Part shown: piece by piece, positions 26,556 to 35,274 of the stretch
Layout: the number at the start of each line of letters is the position of its first letter
Position numbering within the stretch: the first letter of the stretch is position 1
NCBI GenBank assembly: GCA_963669285.2
Contig: CAXXSI010000002.1
Coordinates: forward strand, 124,001-188,000
DNA: 64,000 bases
DNA from: JAWKWH01 sp963669285
GTDB lineage: Bacteria; Pseudomonadota; Alphaproteobacteria; Rhizobiales; Rhizobiaceae
Direction: 5' to 3'
The notes under the pieces: generated by a model
Told to the model about the DNA's origin: nothing
The model's database searches: none
What the model saw: only the letters and a program-made list of their open reading frames with translations
Made by a program: the position numbers and the translations under genes

Positions 26556-27794
26556 TCAGTTCGCCCGGCGACCAATCCCAAAGCAATTGGCGTAAAAAGT
26601 CGTTGTCGCCGGCCAGTCGGAGAACACCCCGGCAACGCCAACCTGCTCATGCAGCACATTGAGCAATTTGTAGACGTCTCCATCGCTATCGATGACATCT
26701 GCAATCGACTGGTAGTACCAGCCGCCGCCACCCGCCAGCGGACCGGAACGCTCAACGGTCCATGCAATGATCTCAAGACCGGCAGCCCTCGCTTGGATTG
26801 CATACGGGGAGGGGATTATCTGCTTATTTTCCAGTGTCACCAGCGCCCAGATTGGTGGCGCGATGTAGTTGACGCCCATCGCCTTCAGCTCCGCCATTCC
26901 GTACTGCCATGTCGAGGCATCCAACGGCGACCAGCCGTCCCGGCTGAAGCTACCGTCGAGAAAAATCGCCTGCCTGCCGAATTTCGGTTCGTTTCTGATC
27001 CAGTAGAGCACATCATCGAGATCGAACGATTGCAGGAACACATCCGAAGGGTCGACACCGGCGTTCTTGTAGTCGTCGATGAGTTGCTGGGCGAACATTT
27101 CCCGGGTGTAGTCGCCGAACGGCATGTCAACGGCCGGGATTTTCAACTCCGGCATGAACCGGATCCCCAGCGACTTGAACAGTTCAATTGATTCCGCGTG
27201 GGTCATCAGCGTGCCGGTCGATGCGTATAGGTCGGTGCGCCAGCCGGCGGTGCCGTCCAGATATTCCTCGATCGTTTTCGCCTGGTGATTGGCGGCATCC
27301 ATTTTGCCGGTCAGCGTTTGGAACTCGGCAAGCGTTAGGTCGGACGTCCGGCATTCCGCCGATGCCTTTTCATCCCCATTCGCCGGCACGAACGGTTTGT
27401 TGCAGGTCGCAGCCAATTCAGTTGCAAGGATGTTCGTCGTCGTGTGCAGATCGTTTTGAGCATGCCGGCAAACCAATTTCCGGTCCTTGGTGAAAGTGAC
27501 ATCGCACTCGATGATGCCGGCCCCCATGCTTGCCGCCGCGAGGTAGGATTCTTCGGTATGTTCTGGGAATTGCAGCGGTGCGCCGCGATGCCCGATGGAC
27601 CATTCCGACTTCTCGAAAGGTCCGGGCTCGCAGGACGTCAGCTTCTTCTTCAGCGCCCCGTCATCCATTTTATCGACGAGATAGAATGGGCGGGGGCCAA
27701 GTTGAACCGATCGGCTTTCCTTGGAGGGTTCGGCGGTTGATGCAACCGCATTGACTGCCAGCAACGCCAGGGTGAGTAGCAATTTCCAAAACAT
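26556..27794 (-). CDS. Secreted glycerophosphodiester phosphodiesterase
   Basis: 412 residues with a signal peptide (FWKLLLTLALLAVNAVAST). Catalytic barrel motifs of the GDPD family: the IGHRGAP histidine and arginine, FPEHTEESYLAA, the metal acids in IIECDVTFTKD, and the second histidine in VCRHAQNDLH. It should hydrolyse deacylated phospholipids or related diesters in the periplasm and release glycerol-3-phosphate. ATG 27794 is preferred over the TTG at 27806. The long insert between residues about 110 and 200 suggests the larger periplasmic subtype. Confidence 0.87.
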   Translation of the reverse strand: MFWKLLLTLALLAVNAVASTAEPSKESRSVQLGPRPFYLVDKMDDGALKKKLTSCEPGPFEKSEWSIGHRGAPLQFPEHTEESYLAAASMGAGIIECDVTFTKDRKLVCRHAQNDLHTTTNILATELAATCNKPFVPANGDEKASAECRTSDLTLAEFQTLTGKMDAANHQAKTIEEYLDGTAGWRTDLYASTGTLMTHAESIELFKSLGIRFMPELKIPAVDMPFGDYTREMFAQQLIDDYKNAGVDPSDVFLQSFDLDDVLYWIRNEPKFGRQAIFLDGSFSRDGWSPLDASTWQYGMAELKAMGVNYIAPPIWALVTLENKQIIPSPYAIQARAAGLEIIAWTVERSGPLAGGGGWYYQSIADVIDSDGDVYKLLNVLHEQVGVAGVFSDWPATTTFYANCFGIGRRAN

Positions 27795-27865
27795 TCGGCG
27801 CCTCAAGTGTGAATTCGAACCGTGCTCGAGAATACGATCATGCGGTGACGATCACATATCGGTCT

Positions 27866-28468
27866 TTAGAGCCGTTCGATAATCTCGTCATCACCGCGCG
27901 CGGCGTCGCGGGCTGCCTCGACGATCGTCGGGATGATTTCATCGACCGTACCAGCCACAAGTGTTCGCGCCTTGTCGGCGGAATGCAGAAATCCTTCAGC
28001 CCTCATGTGCTCTATGAGCACCAGCATCGGATCCCAGAAACCATCAATATTGGCAAACACCATCGGTTTGCGGTGACGGCCAAGCTGTGCCCAGGTCATG
28101 ATCTCGACGATCTCTTCCAGGGTTCCAATTCCTCCCGGCAGCGCCACAAAGGCGTCGGATTTCTCGAACATGGTGTGTTTGCGCTGGTGCATGTCCTCAG
28201 TAATCACCAGCTCGTCGAAGCGGTCGGGGGCGATATCGCCGGCTTCCTTGCGCATCAGGAATTGCGGAATGATACCGGTCACTTTGCCACCCGCATTCAT
28301 GGTGCCCGAAGCGACGGCGCCCATGACACCTCTGGTGCCGCCGCCATAGACAAGACGCATATCAGCCGCGGCGATGGCTGTGCCCAGTGCTCGGCCGGCC
28401 TCGACATACAAACCATTGTTGCCTGGCGAGGAGCCGCAATAGACGCATATTGAGCGAATCGTATGCAT
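27866..28468 (-). CDS. LOG-family protein (TIGR00730)
   Basis: 200-residue nucleotide-binding protein; relatives are cytokinin riboside 5'-monophosphate phosphoribohydrolases or nucleotide 5'-monophosphate nucleosidases. Family motifs: SICVYCGSSPG, LVYGGGTRGVMGAVA, the catalytic MHQRKHTMFE, and PGGIGTLEEIVEIMTW. Cytoplasmic. The bacterial role may be nucleotide turnover rather than hormone synthesis. Confidence 0.9.
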   Translation of the reverse strand: MHTIRSICVYCGSSPGNNGLYVEAGRALGTAIAAADMRLVYGGGTRGVMGAVASGTMNAGGKVTGIIPQFLMRKEAGDIAPDRFDELVITEDMHQRKHTMFEKSDAFVALPGGIGTLEEIVEIMTWAQLGRHRKPMVFANIDGFWDPMLVLIEHMRAEGFLHSADKARTLVAGTVDEIIPTIVEAARDAARGDDEIIERL

Positions 28469-28565
28469 GCCACCGGAATGGCCGAGGTGTTAACTGTGGT
28501 CAAGTATCGCGGGTGTTTTTCTTGTTCTGACCGGAAAAACCGATTAGACCGTGCCAACAGGTTGA

Positions 28566-30464
28566 ATGGGGATCGAAATTATGGCGAGTAAATCTCTGAA
28601 TTTGCTCTTGAATTCCGCTCTGGCCGCCATGGCGATCGGTGTCGTTGCGTTCAACACCGGCATGCTGGACGGTATTTTACCGGCCAGAGGCGTCGACACG
28701 ACGGCGGCGTCTGGCGAAACAGCCGAAACAGGCCAGAACGAGAATGTTGCGGCGGAGAATACCGACACCGGTGCCGACAATGCCGCTGAAGCTGAAGAAA
28801 TAGCATCTGCGGACAACGGATCGAACGAAGCTGGGGTGGCTGAGGATGGCGCTACCAATTTGGACACCAAGGCCGATGCCGAGGTTGTTCCTCCCCGGTT
28901 CGACATCGTGCGGGTGGAGCCCGACGGCAATGTCGTGATCGCCGGCAATGCGACATCCGAATCGACTGTTGAAGTGATCACGGGAACGCGGGTTCTCGGC
29001 GAGACGAAATCCGGCGTAGAAGGCGATTTTGCCGTGGTTCTGACGGAGCCGCTCGATCCCGGTGACTATACGATCGTGTTGCGGGCGACGTCGCTGGACA
29101 ATTCCGTCGCGATGTCGACGGAAACCGCGATTGTGTCCGTTCCGGAAACCGAAGCAGGCGAAGTGCTGGCGATTGTAGACGAGCCTGGCAAACCGTCGAA
29201 ATTAATCACCGTCCCTGAGGCTGAAGAAGCCAAGGAAACAGCCGGCGACGAAGATGGTACGCAGGTCGCCGCCGCTGAACCGCAGGCCAACGAAGATGCC
29301 GCTGCTGCGGAGGCGGAAACAAAAACCGATATGACCGAAGACGCAACGGACGTCGCCGACACCGATGGCATGGAGGATGCCGGACAGGCGGAAGACGCAA
29401 GTCAGAGTGAAACTGATGTTGCTGCAGCCGATACAAGCGTGTCAGACGATGAAGCTGCCGACGAGGGCAGTTCTGCTGCCGAAAAGGAAGAACCAATGCC
29501 GTCTGCCGCCGAGCCGGCCGCGGACCTGAGTATCGCGGTTGAGGCAGTCGAGATCGAGGGCGACCACGTGTTTGTCGCGGGAACTGCAAATCCCGGCAAG
29601 GTCGTTCGTGTCTATGCCAACAAGGATTTGATCGGTGAGACAAAGTCTTCCGAGATCGGGCGCTTCTTGGTCGAATCTTCTCGTGGGCTTGCTATCGGGG
29701 AGTATATTATCCGGGCGGATATGCTGGAAGTTGGCAGCGCCGATGTCATCGCTCGCGCCGCGGTACCTTTTGAGCGGGAGGCGGGCGAGACGATCGCCGC
29801 TGTTGCACCGCAGCCTGAAGGTGAGGAGCAGGCCGCCGCCGACGACAGCATGAAATCTGCCGACGCCGCAGAAATGGCTGACGAAGGCACGGTTGTCGAA
29901 ACCGAGGTCGCAAGTGCCGAACCGGCTGCGGAGGCAACCGATGAACAGATTGTGTCCGAAAGCCGGGAGAGTACTGCCAGCGGTGCTGAAGACAATTCCG
30001 CCGCAACTTCCGTAAACGATGGTGAGATTGCGGTTGATGAAAGCCTGCAGGCTGATGACAAAGGCACGGTAACCGATAGTGGCACTGCAGATAATACCGC
30101 TTCGGGTGACGATGCGGACACCGCGGCCGGTGACGAAACGAAGACCGAAATGGCCGCCGCGGAACCCGGGGATATCGAGCTTCCCGAATTCGATGAGAAT
30201 ATTGCCTTGACCGCGCCGAAACTGGAGAAAACCTCTGGTTCAGTAATCATCCGCCGCGGCGATACGCTGTGGCACATTTCACGACGGGTTTACGGACGGG
30301 GAATTCGCTACACAACGATCTACACGGCCAATCGTGATCAGATTAAGAATCCGGACCGTATCTGGCCGGGCCAGATATTCGATGTGCCTGGCGTCAGCGA
30401 TGAGGGAGAGGCGGGCGATTTGGACGCCATCGCCGATCGCGCTCCGGACGCCGTCAATAACTGA
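28566..30464 (+). CDS. Acidic LysM-domain protein with two Ig-like repeats
   Basis: 632 residues: an N-terminal membrane anchor or signal (LNLLLNSALAAMAIGVVAFN); a long low-complexity stretch rich in Ala, Glu, Asp and Thr; two beta-type repeats (about 112-200 and 318-405), each with the word LGETKS or IGETKS; further acidic low-complexity sequence; and a C-terminal LysM domain (IIRRGDTLWHISRRVYGRG...IKNPDRIWPGQIFDVPG) that should bind peptidoglycan. Periplasmic, tethered to the inner membrane; the acidic linker may span to the wall. A second start at 28581 has GGGGA nine bases upstream and may be the true one. Confidence 0.75.
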   Translation: MGIEIMASKSLNLLLNSALAAMAIGVVAFNTGMLDGILPARGVDTTAASGETAETGQNENVAAENTDTGADNAAEAEEIASADNGSNEAGVAEDGATNLDTKADAEVVPPRFDIVRVEPDGNVVIAGNATSESTVEVITGTRVLGETKSGVEGDFAVVLTEPLDPGDYTIVLRATSLDNSVAMSTETAIVSVPETEAGEVLAIVDEPGKPSKLITVPEAEEAKETAGDEDGTQVAAAEPQANEDAAAAEAETKTDMTEDATDVADTDGMEDAGQAEDASQSETDVAAADTSVSDDEAADEGSSAAEKEEPMPSAAEPAADLSIAVEAVEIEGDHVFVAGTANPGKVVRVYANKDLIGETKSSEIGRFLVESSRGLAIGEYIIRADMLEVGSADVIARAAVPFEREAGETIAAVAPQPEGEEQAAADDSMKSADAAEMADEGTVVETEVASAEPAAEATDEQIVSESRESTASGAEDNSAATSVNDGEIAVDESLQADDKGTVTDSGTADNTASGDDADTAAGDETKTEMAAAEPGDIELPEFDENIALTAPKLEKTSGSVIIRRGDTLWHISRRVYGRGIRYTTIYTANRDQIKNPDRIWPGQIFDVPGVSDEGEAGDLDAIADRAPDAVNN

Positions 30465-30500
30465 CGTGTCGTGAGCTGTTTCTTTCGCCGCAGGCTTGCA

Positions 30501-30536
30501 TGAAAGTCTTTCATCGTTTATCGTCGATGAACGATG
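30501..30536. promoter_or_regulatory. Two overlapping dyads, candidate ArsR operator
   Basis: TGAAAG-T-CTTTCA (30501-30513) is immediately followed, with shared bases, by CATCGTT (30512-30518) and AACGATG (30530-30536), a perfect 7-bp inverted repeat with 11-base spacer that overlaps the arsR start codon. Binding there would repress the arsR-atm1 operon. Confidence 0.45.
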
Positions 30537-30884
30537 AAAAATTTACTTGAATGCAAGAGTGACGAGGACCAGCTGATATCCTCTGCGCTGGCGGCTCTGG
30601 CCCATCCGGCACGCGTGGCGATCTTGAGATACCTGTCCTGTAATGGTGCCCGGTGCTGCAAGGATGTGGTCGCGCAATTGGATCTGGCGCAGTCGACTGT
30701 TTCGCAGCACCTGAAAGTTCTGGTCGAATCCGGATTGGTACGATTTGCTCCTGAGCGGCAAAGCTCCAGATATTCAGTGGATCATGCCGCGCTACGCGGA
30801 TTGGCCGGTTCCATTGCCGGCTTGGTCGACAGTTGTTGCGCAGACGCAGAACCGCGGGCCAATACCCAAGAGCGGCAGGGATAG
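30534..30884 (+). CDS. ArsR-family metalloregulator
   Basis: 116-residue winged-helix repressor. DNA-recognition helix in LDLAQSTVSQHLKVLVESGLV, with the family start ALAHPARVAILRYLS. Cysteines in NGARCCKD (alpha-3 region) and VDSCCADAE near the C-terminus could form a metal or metalloid sensing site. It is five bases upstream of the Atm1-type transporter, so the pair probably forms a self-regulated metal efflux operon. An inverted repeat overlaps its start codon. Confidence 0.88.
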   Translation: MKNLLECKSDEDQLISSALAALAHPARVAILRYLSCNGARCCKDVVAQLDLAQSTVSQHLKVLVESGLVRFAPERQSSRYSVDHAALRGLAGSIAGLVDSCCADAEPRANTQERQG

Positions 30885-30889
30885 ACGCC

Positions 30890-32836
30890 ATGGCAAACAA
30901 GACTGTATCCGCTGAATCAGGTTCTACTCTGCAAACCATTGCCAACCTGTGGCCCTATATGTGGCCGGACGACCGGCTCGACCTCAAACTGCGCGTCGCC
31001 TGGGCAACCCTGTTTTTGGTGCTTGCCAAGTTGGTTTTGATGCTGGTGCCGTTCTTCTTCAAATGGGCGACCGACATGCTGGCCGGCAAGGGAGAGTTGC
31101 CGGAAGCATTGCCGGTTTTCCTGCTTACCCCTGTCATGCTGGTGATCGCATACAACGTCGTTCGCCTGGCTCAATGGGGATTCAACCAACTGCGCGATGC
31201 CCTGTTTGCTCGTGTAGGCCAGAATGCCGTACGCCAGCTCGCCTTCAAGACCTTCGTTCACATGCACAACCTGTCGCTGCGCTTTCATCTTGAGCGCAAG
31301 ACCGGTGGTCTGTCGCGCATTATCGAGCGCGGCATCAAGGGCATCGAGACAATCGTCCGTTTTACGATCCTGAACACCGCGCCGACGATTTTGGAGTTTG
31401 CTCTGGCGGCAATCATCTTCGCCGTCGCCTATGGTTTCTCCTATGTGTCGGTCATCGCAATCACCGTCGCCGCGTACACCTGGTATACGGTCAGGGCCAG
31501 CGATTGGCGCATCGCCATTCGCCGCGAGATGAACAATTCCGACACCGACGCAAATACCAAGGCGGTGGATTCGCTACTCAATTTCGAAACGGTCAAGTAT
31601 TTCAACAATGAACGCATGGAAGCCGAACGTTTCGACCAAGCAATGGCGCGTTACGAAAATGCCGCCACCAGGACATGGACTTCGCTTGGTTGGTTGAATT
31701 TCGGTCAGGGGGCGATTTTCGGCATTGGCATGACCATCGTCATGATCATGTCGGCACGCGAAGTGATGGCCGGAACGCAAACGCTCGGTGATTTCATCTT
31801 CATCAACGCCATGTTGATGCAATTGTCGATCCCGCTGAATTTCATCGGTTTTCTCTATCGCGAAATCCGCCAGGGCCTGACCGATATCGAGCAGATGTTC
31901 GACCTCCTCGATGTCGAGGAGGAAATTGCCGACAGACCCGGTGCCGGTCAGCTCGGCGTCACCTCGGGCGCCGTCCGTTTCGACAATGTGCGTTTTGGCT
32001 ACGAGCCGGAACGCGAGATTCTCAAAGGTGTGTCGTTCGAGGTTCCCGCCGGCAAGACAGTAGCGATCGTCGGCCCGTCAGGTGCGGGAAAGTCGACGAT
32101 ATCCAGGCTATTGTTCCGATTTTACGATGTCGGTGAGGGCCGGATATTGATTGACGATCAGGATATCCGTGACGTCACCCAGCAAAGCCTGCGCGCCGCC
32201 ATCGGCATGGTGCCGCAGGATACCGTCCTGTTCAATGACACAATCGCCTACAACATACGCTACGGCCGTACCGATGCTTCGAATGCCGAAGTCGCTGAGG
32301 CATCGGACCTTGCCCAGATCGGCGATTTCATCAAGGCGCTTCCTGATGGCTATGAGACAATGGTGGGCGAGCGTGGACTGAAACTGTCGGGCGGCGAAAA
32401 ACAGCGTGTCGCCATCGCGCGGACGCTGTTGAAGGCACCGCCGATCCTGATGCTGGATGAGGCGACATCGGCGTTGGACACAAAAACCGAACAGGAAATC
32501 CAGCACGCGCTTGATTTCGTCAGCCAAGGCCGGACAACGTTGATGATCGCCCACCGGCTGTCGACGGTAATCGGCGCCGATGAGATCATCGTGCTGCAGG
32601 ATGGTGCCATTGCCGAGCGCGGTTCCCATGCCGACCTGCTGGCGCTCAATGGCCTGTACAAGGAAATGTGGGATCGCCAGCGCGAAGCCACCGAGGCGGA
32701 GGAACGCCTGCGCGCTGCTCGCGAAACCGACGCCTTGGGGATCGTCGTCCGCCGCAAGCTCGAGCCCGGGGCATCTGCTGGTGAAGAGGCAGACGAGGGT
32801 GATGAGCCAAGCAGCCGTTTTGCACCGACGGTGTAA
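30890..32836 (+). CDS. Atm1-type ABC half-transporter (permease plus ATPase)
   Basis: 648 residues: six-helix ABC membrane domain (about 25-340) and nucleotide-binding domain (about 365-600). Walker A GPSGAGKSTISRLLF, signature LSGGEKQRVAIARTLLK, Walker B ILMLDEATSALD, H-loop MIAHRLSTV. The words AVDSLLNFETVKYFNNE identify the Atm1/HMT1 group, which exports glutathione-linked sulfur or metal compounds; Novosphingobium Atm1 is the model. ATG 30890 follows GGCAGGG. Pairing with ArsR points to heavy-metal detoxification. Confidence 0.92.
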   Translation: MANKTVSAESGSTLQTIANLWPYMWPDDRLDLKLRVAWATLFLVLAKLVLMLVPFFFKWATDMLAGKGELPEALPVFLLTPVMLVIAYNVVRLAQWGFNQLRDALFARVGQNAVRQLAFKTFVHMHNLSLRFHLERKTGGLSRIIERGIKGIETIVRFTILNTAPTILEFALAAIIFAVAYGFSYVSVIAITVAAYTWYTVRASDWRIAIRREMNNSDTDANTKAVDSLLNFETVKYFNNERMEAERFDQAMARYENAATRTWTSLGWLNFGQGAIFGIGMTIVMIMSAREVMAGTQTLGDFIFINAMLMQLSIPLNFIGFLYREIRQGLTDIEQMFDLLDVEEEIADRPGAGQLGVTSGAVRFDNVRFGYEPEREILKGVSFEVPAGKTVAIVGPSGAGKSTISRLLFRFYDVGEGRILIDDQDIRDVTQQSLRAAIGMVPQDTVLFNDTIAYNIRYGRTDASNAEVAEASDLAQIGDFIKALPDGYETMVGERGLKLSGGEKQRVAIARTLLKAPPILMLDEATSALDTKTEQEIQHALDFVSQGRTTLMIAHRLSTVIGADEIIVLQDGAIAERGSHADLLALNGLYKEMWDRQREATEAEERLRAARETDALGIVVRRKLEPGASAGEEADEGDEPSSRFAPTV

Positions 32837-32880
32837 ACGGCCGGGCTTGGAGCCCGGCTGGTCGAAGGCTGAAGCAATGA

Positions 32881-33534
32881 TCAGAAGCGTACGCCAAGTC
32901 CGATCATGACCTTGTGGCTTCTGGTGTTTACCGAGGTCGGCACACCGACATTGAAGTTGCGTTTGCCGTAGTCGGTGTAACGATATTCGACCCTGGTGAA
33001 GATCCGGTCGGTCAGCTTGGCGTCAACACCGGCGCCCGCGGTCCAGCCGGCGAGCATTTTTGTCTGGCTGCCGCCGGCGCCGGTTACCTTCGATCGGGTC
33101 AAGGCGAGACCGGCAGTCGAATAGATGAGGAAGTCCTCGCTAATGGCATAGCCGAGGCGCGCGCGCAGGCTGCCTTCTAATCCACTCTTGATATTGACGC
33201 CGGCGCTGCTGCCTTTTGACCAGTCGTAGGTTAAGTCGGCTTCACCCCCATAAACGATTTTCCCGCTCTGCCATTGACCGCCCGCGAAAAGCCCACCGAC
33301 AAAGCCTTTTGGCTTCACATTGGCACCAGCAATCCGGGTTTGGCCGAAACCGTAGCCGAACGTCACGCCGCCATACAGTCCCGACCAGGACGCCAGCGGC
33401 GCGCTGCCGTCATAGGCGAGGTCCGGCGTGGGGTTGCGATCCACGGCATCTGCGGCATGCGAATGCGTTTGGGCAAAGATGGTCAGCAGGATGGCGGCCG
33501 TGGCGACCTTGATTGAGTTTGTCTGTTTGAACAT
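32881..33534 (-). CDS. Omp25/RopB-like outer-membrane beta-barrel protein
   Basis: 217 residues with a signal peptide ending HSHAADAV. The barrel shows family words: WSGLYGGVTFGYGFGQ, FVGGLFAGGQWQ, YGGEADLTYDW, GLEGSLRARLGYA and RVEYRYTDYGKRNF, with a terminal phenylalanine needed for BAM recognition. Eight-stranded barrel of the rhizobial Omp25/31 family, important for envelope stability. ATG 33534 was chosen because the signal peptide begins there; the longer frame upstream is not protein-like. Confidence 0.88.
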   Translation of the reverse strand: MFKQTNSIKVATAAILLTIFAQTHSHAADAVDRNPTPDLAYDGSAPLASWSGLYGGVTFGYGFGQTRIAGANVKPKGFVGGLFAGGQWQSGKIVYGGEADLTYDWSKGSSAGVNIKSGLEGSLRARLGYAISEDFLIYSTAGLALTRSKVTGAGGSQTKMLAGWTAGAGVDAKLTDRIFTRVEYRYTDYGKRNFNVGVPTSVNTRSHKVMIGLGVRF

Positions 33535-33729
33535 GAAGTTGAATCCTTTCGGGATGTTGTGCAGTTGTTTCCGTGCGTTCACTTCCGCGCGGATTGGGAT
33601 GTTGTTTGCCTGGGTTTTGTGATGGTCCGGTCGCCGGAGGAAATTGCCGCGCGCGGAAATCGAAATCCCTTCACCCGAAGGGATTGCTGAGTTTTGCCGG
33701 GCCGGAACGTAATCCGACCGCAAGCCGCG

Positions 33730-34113
33730 CTATCCGACAACGCGATGACCGCGTCCGCTCATACAATTGATGACGATCTGCTTGCGTTGCGCGTGCGCGT
33801 CGGTGGCGCCGGAGGCTGTTCCTGCCAATCCGCCTATGACAGCGCCGGCGACCAGTCCTTCCCCTTCATCGCCATCATCGGCACTTACGGCGCCGAGCAA
33901 TCCGCCTGCTGCCGCGCCGATGGCCGCCGACAGCTTGGTGTCATCGTTCATGTAGCGACGTTGTTCGGCGAGCGATCTGCAGGCCGACAGGTCGCGGTAA
34001 TAGGCATGGGTCGTCGGGCCATCGACAATCGGCTCGTATTGAGCACCGGTCGAGCCGCAGCCGGCGATGAACGCCGTAGCGCCAAGCATCAATAACACTG
34101 ACTTGATCTTCAT
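33730..34113 (-). CDS. Glycine-zipper lipoprotein
   Basis: 127 residues. Signal peptide II with lipobox FIAGC at about residue 19, so the mature protein is lipidated and membrane-anchored. Glycine-zipper segment LSAAIGAAAGGLLGAV ... AVIGGLAGTASGA, which can pack as membrane helices, followed by a short basic tail. ATG 34113 has GGAG six bases upstream. Resembles small SlyB-like or Rickettsia 17-kDa-like lipoproteins, but the exact family is not certain. Confidence 0.72.
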   Translation of the reverse strand: MKIKSVLLMLGATAFIAGCGSTGAQYEPIVDGPTTHAYYRDLSACRSLAEQRRYMNDDTKLSAAIGAAAGGLLGAVSADDGDEGEGLVAGAVIGGLAGTASGATDAHAQRKQIVINCMSGRGHRVVG

Positions 34114-34294
34114 CGGAATCTCCAATTTCGGCGACAGCCATGTCGCGATCGGCGAGCGAAATAGGAGTAGAAAGCTTGAGTGTCAAGAAAAAAGTTTATT
34201 GTTTTACAGAAAACTTTTATCATTTTAAAGAAATATGTTGACCGACGAGCCAAGCCGGATTATCGCGGGGCATCAAGAATGATGGAAATGAAAA

Positions 34295-34810
34295 ATGTTT
34301 GCGAAGCTTCTGGCCAGGTTGGCCATGGTATTGAGTATGGCCTACTTCACCCTCGCGCTTGTTTTGATGTTTGCATTCGCCGTGTTGGGGGAACCGCAGG
34401 CTCTCTGGGAGATGCTTGAAATCGAGGAATCGACACCGCCGCCGCCCTTGTGGAGCTTGATGGTCAGTGCCGTGGTGGCTTTGTTTATCCTTGTGGCCCT
34501 GGGTTTGGCTTACTGGTTCATCGAGAAAATTCTTCGCGGCGGCGCCACTGTGGGTTTCGACCACTTATCGCGATATCTTCGGGGAATGGCGTTTGGTCTG
34601 ATGGGATTCTGGATCGGCATCAAAATGCTGGACGCCGTGCTGCCTTATCTCCTGACTCGGCATTTGTCGGTCGATATACGGCCTCCCTTCGATTGGGATC
34701 AGTTGGACCTCGATATCGTTCTTCTGATAATTTCCGTGGCGATCTATGCCATTTCGCAAAGTCTTGACCGTGCATCGCTCATCGAAGAGGAGCACAAGCA
34801 TTTCTTGTGA
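34295..34810 (+). CDS. DUF2975 domain-containing membrane protein
   Basis: 171 residues with four predicted helices: about 7-30, 52-77, 95-118 and 140-157. The loop with RYLRGMAFGLMGFWIG and the late YAISQSLDRASLIEEEHKHFL fit DUF2975, a family whose genes almost always lie directly before a short Xre-type HTH gene, as here. Function unknown; likely a membrane partner controlled by or controlling the regulator. Confidence 0.75.
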   Translation: MFAKLLARLAMVLSMAYFTLALVLMFAFAVLGEPQALWEMLEIEESTPPPPLWSLMVSAVVALFILVALGLAYWFIEKILRGGATVGFDHLSRYLRGMAFGLMGFWIGIKMLDAVLPYLLTRHLSVDIRPPFDWDQLDLDIVLLIISVAIYAISQSLDRASLIEEEHKHFL

Positions 34811-34820
34811 GGATAACGGG

Positions 34821-35045
34821 TTGGCAATAGAAATTTCCCTCGACATGATGCTGGTAAAACGCAAGGTCAGTTCGCGTGAGCTCGCTTCCGCTATCGGCCT
34901 GACGGAATCCAACCTGTCGCTGATTAAGTCCGGCAAGGTCAAGGGCATGCGTTTCAGCACGCTCAATGCGATTTGCAGCTATCTTGACTGCCAGCCCGGA
35001 GACATCCTTGCCTATGTTCCCGATGACGCAAGTGAGACTGATTGA
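34821..35045 (+). CDS. Small XRE-type helix-turn-helix regulator
   Basis: 74 residues, Cro/C1-type DNA-binding domain: VSSRELASAIGLTESNLSLIKSGK, then RFSTLNAICSYLDCQPGDIL, the YozG-like subgroup. Start TTG 34821 is inferred from AGGA seven bases upstream and gives MAIEISLDMMLVKRK; ATG at 34845 or 34848 is possible. Gap of 10 bases to the DUF2975 gene, so the two are co-transcribed. Confidence 0.8.
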   Translation: MAIEISLDMMLVKRKVSSRELASAIGLTESNLSLIKSGKVKGMRFSTLNAICSYLDCQPGDILAYVPDDASETD

Positions 35046-35274
35046 TGTGGTCGCAGCAGGGCAGCGGTTCATGGGCGCCGTTATTGCCAAGACCGGTCTA
35101 GCGTAAATTTGTTCGCCAGGCTCCGCACAGCACCGAAAGGTTCGGCCGTTGCCGCTGTATGCGCTCACAATGATTGCCTATGCGATCCGGCAAGTGTAAG
35201 GCTGACCCACTTCACAAATCCCGTTTGCCAAAGGCGGTAAATGCGCTTCGGCGCTGTCATTCCGATATCAGTCA

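Noticed and set aside
27862..27880. TTTAGAGCCG near the LOG gene stop resembles the TTAGAGC repeat end
   Set aside because: Similarity ends after eight bases and is explained by the coding of the C-terminal Arg-Leu-stop.
32841..32857. Hairpin CCGGGCT-TGG-AGCCCGG between the Atm1 gene and the porin gene
   Set aside because: No U-tract on either strand and a short stem; too weak to list as a terminator.
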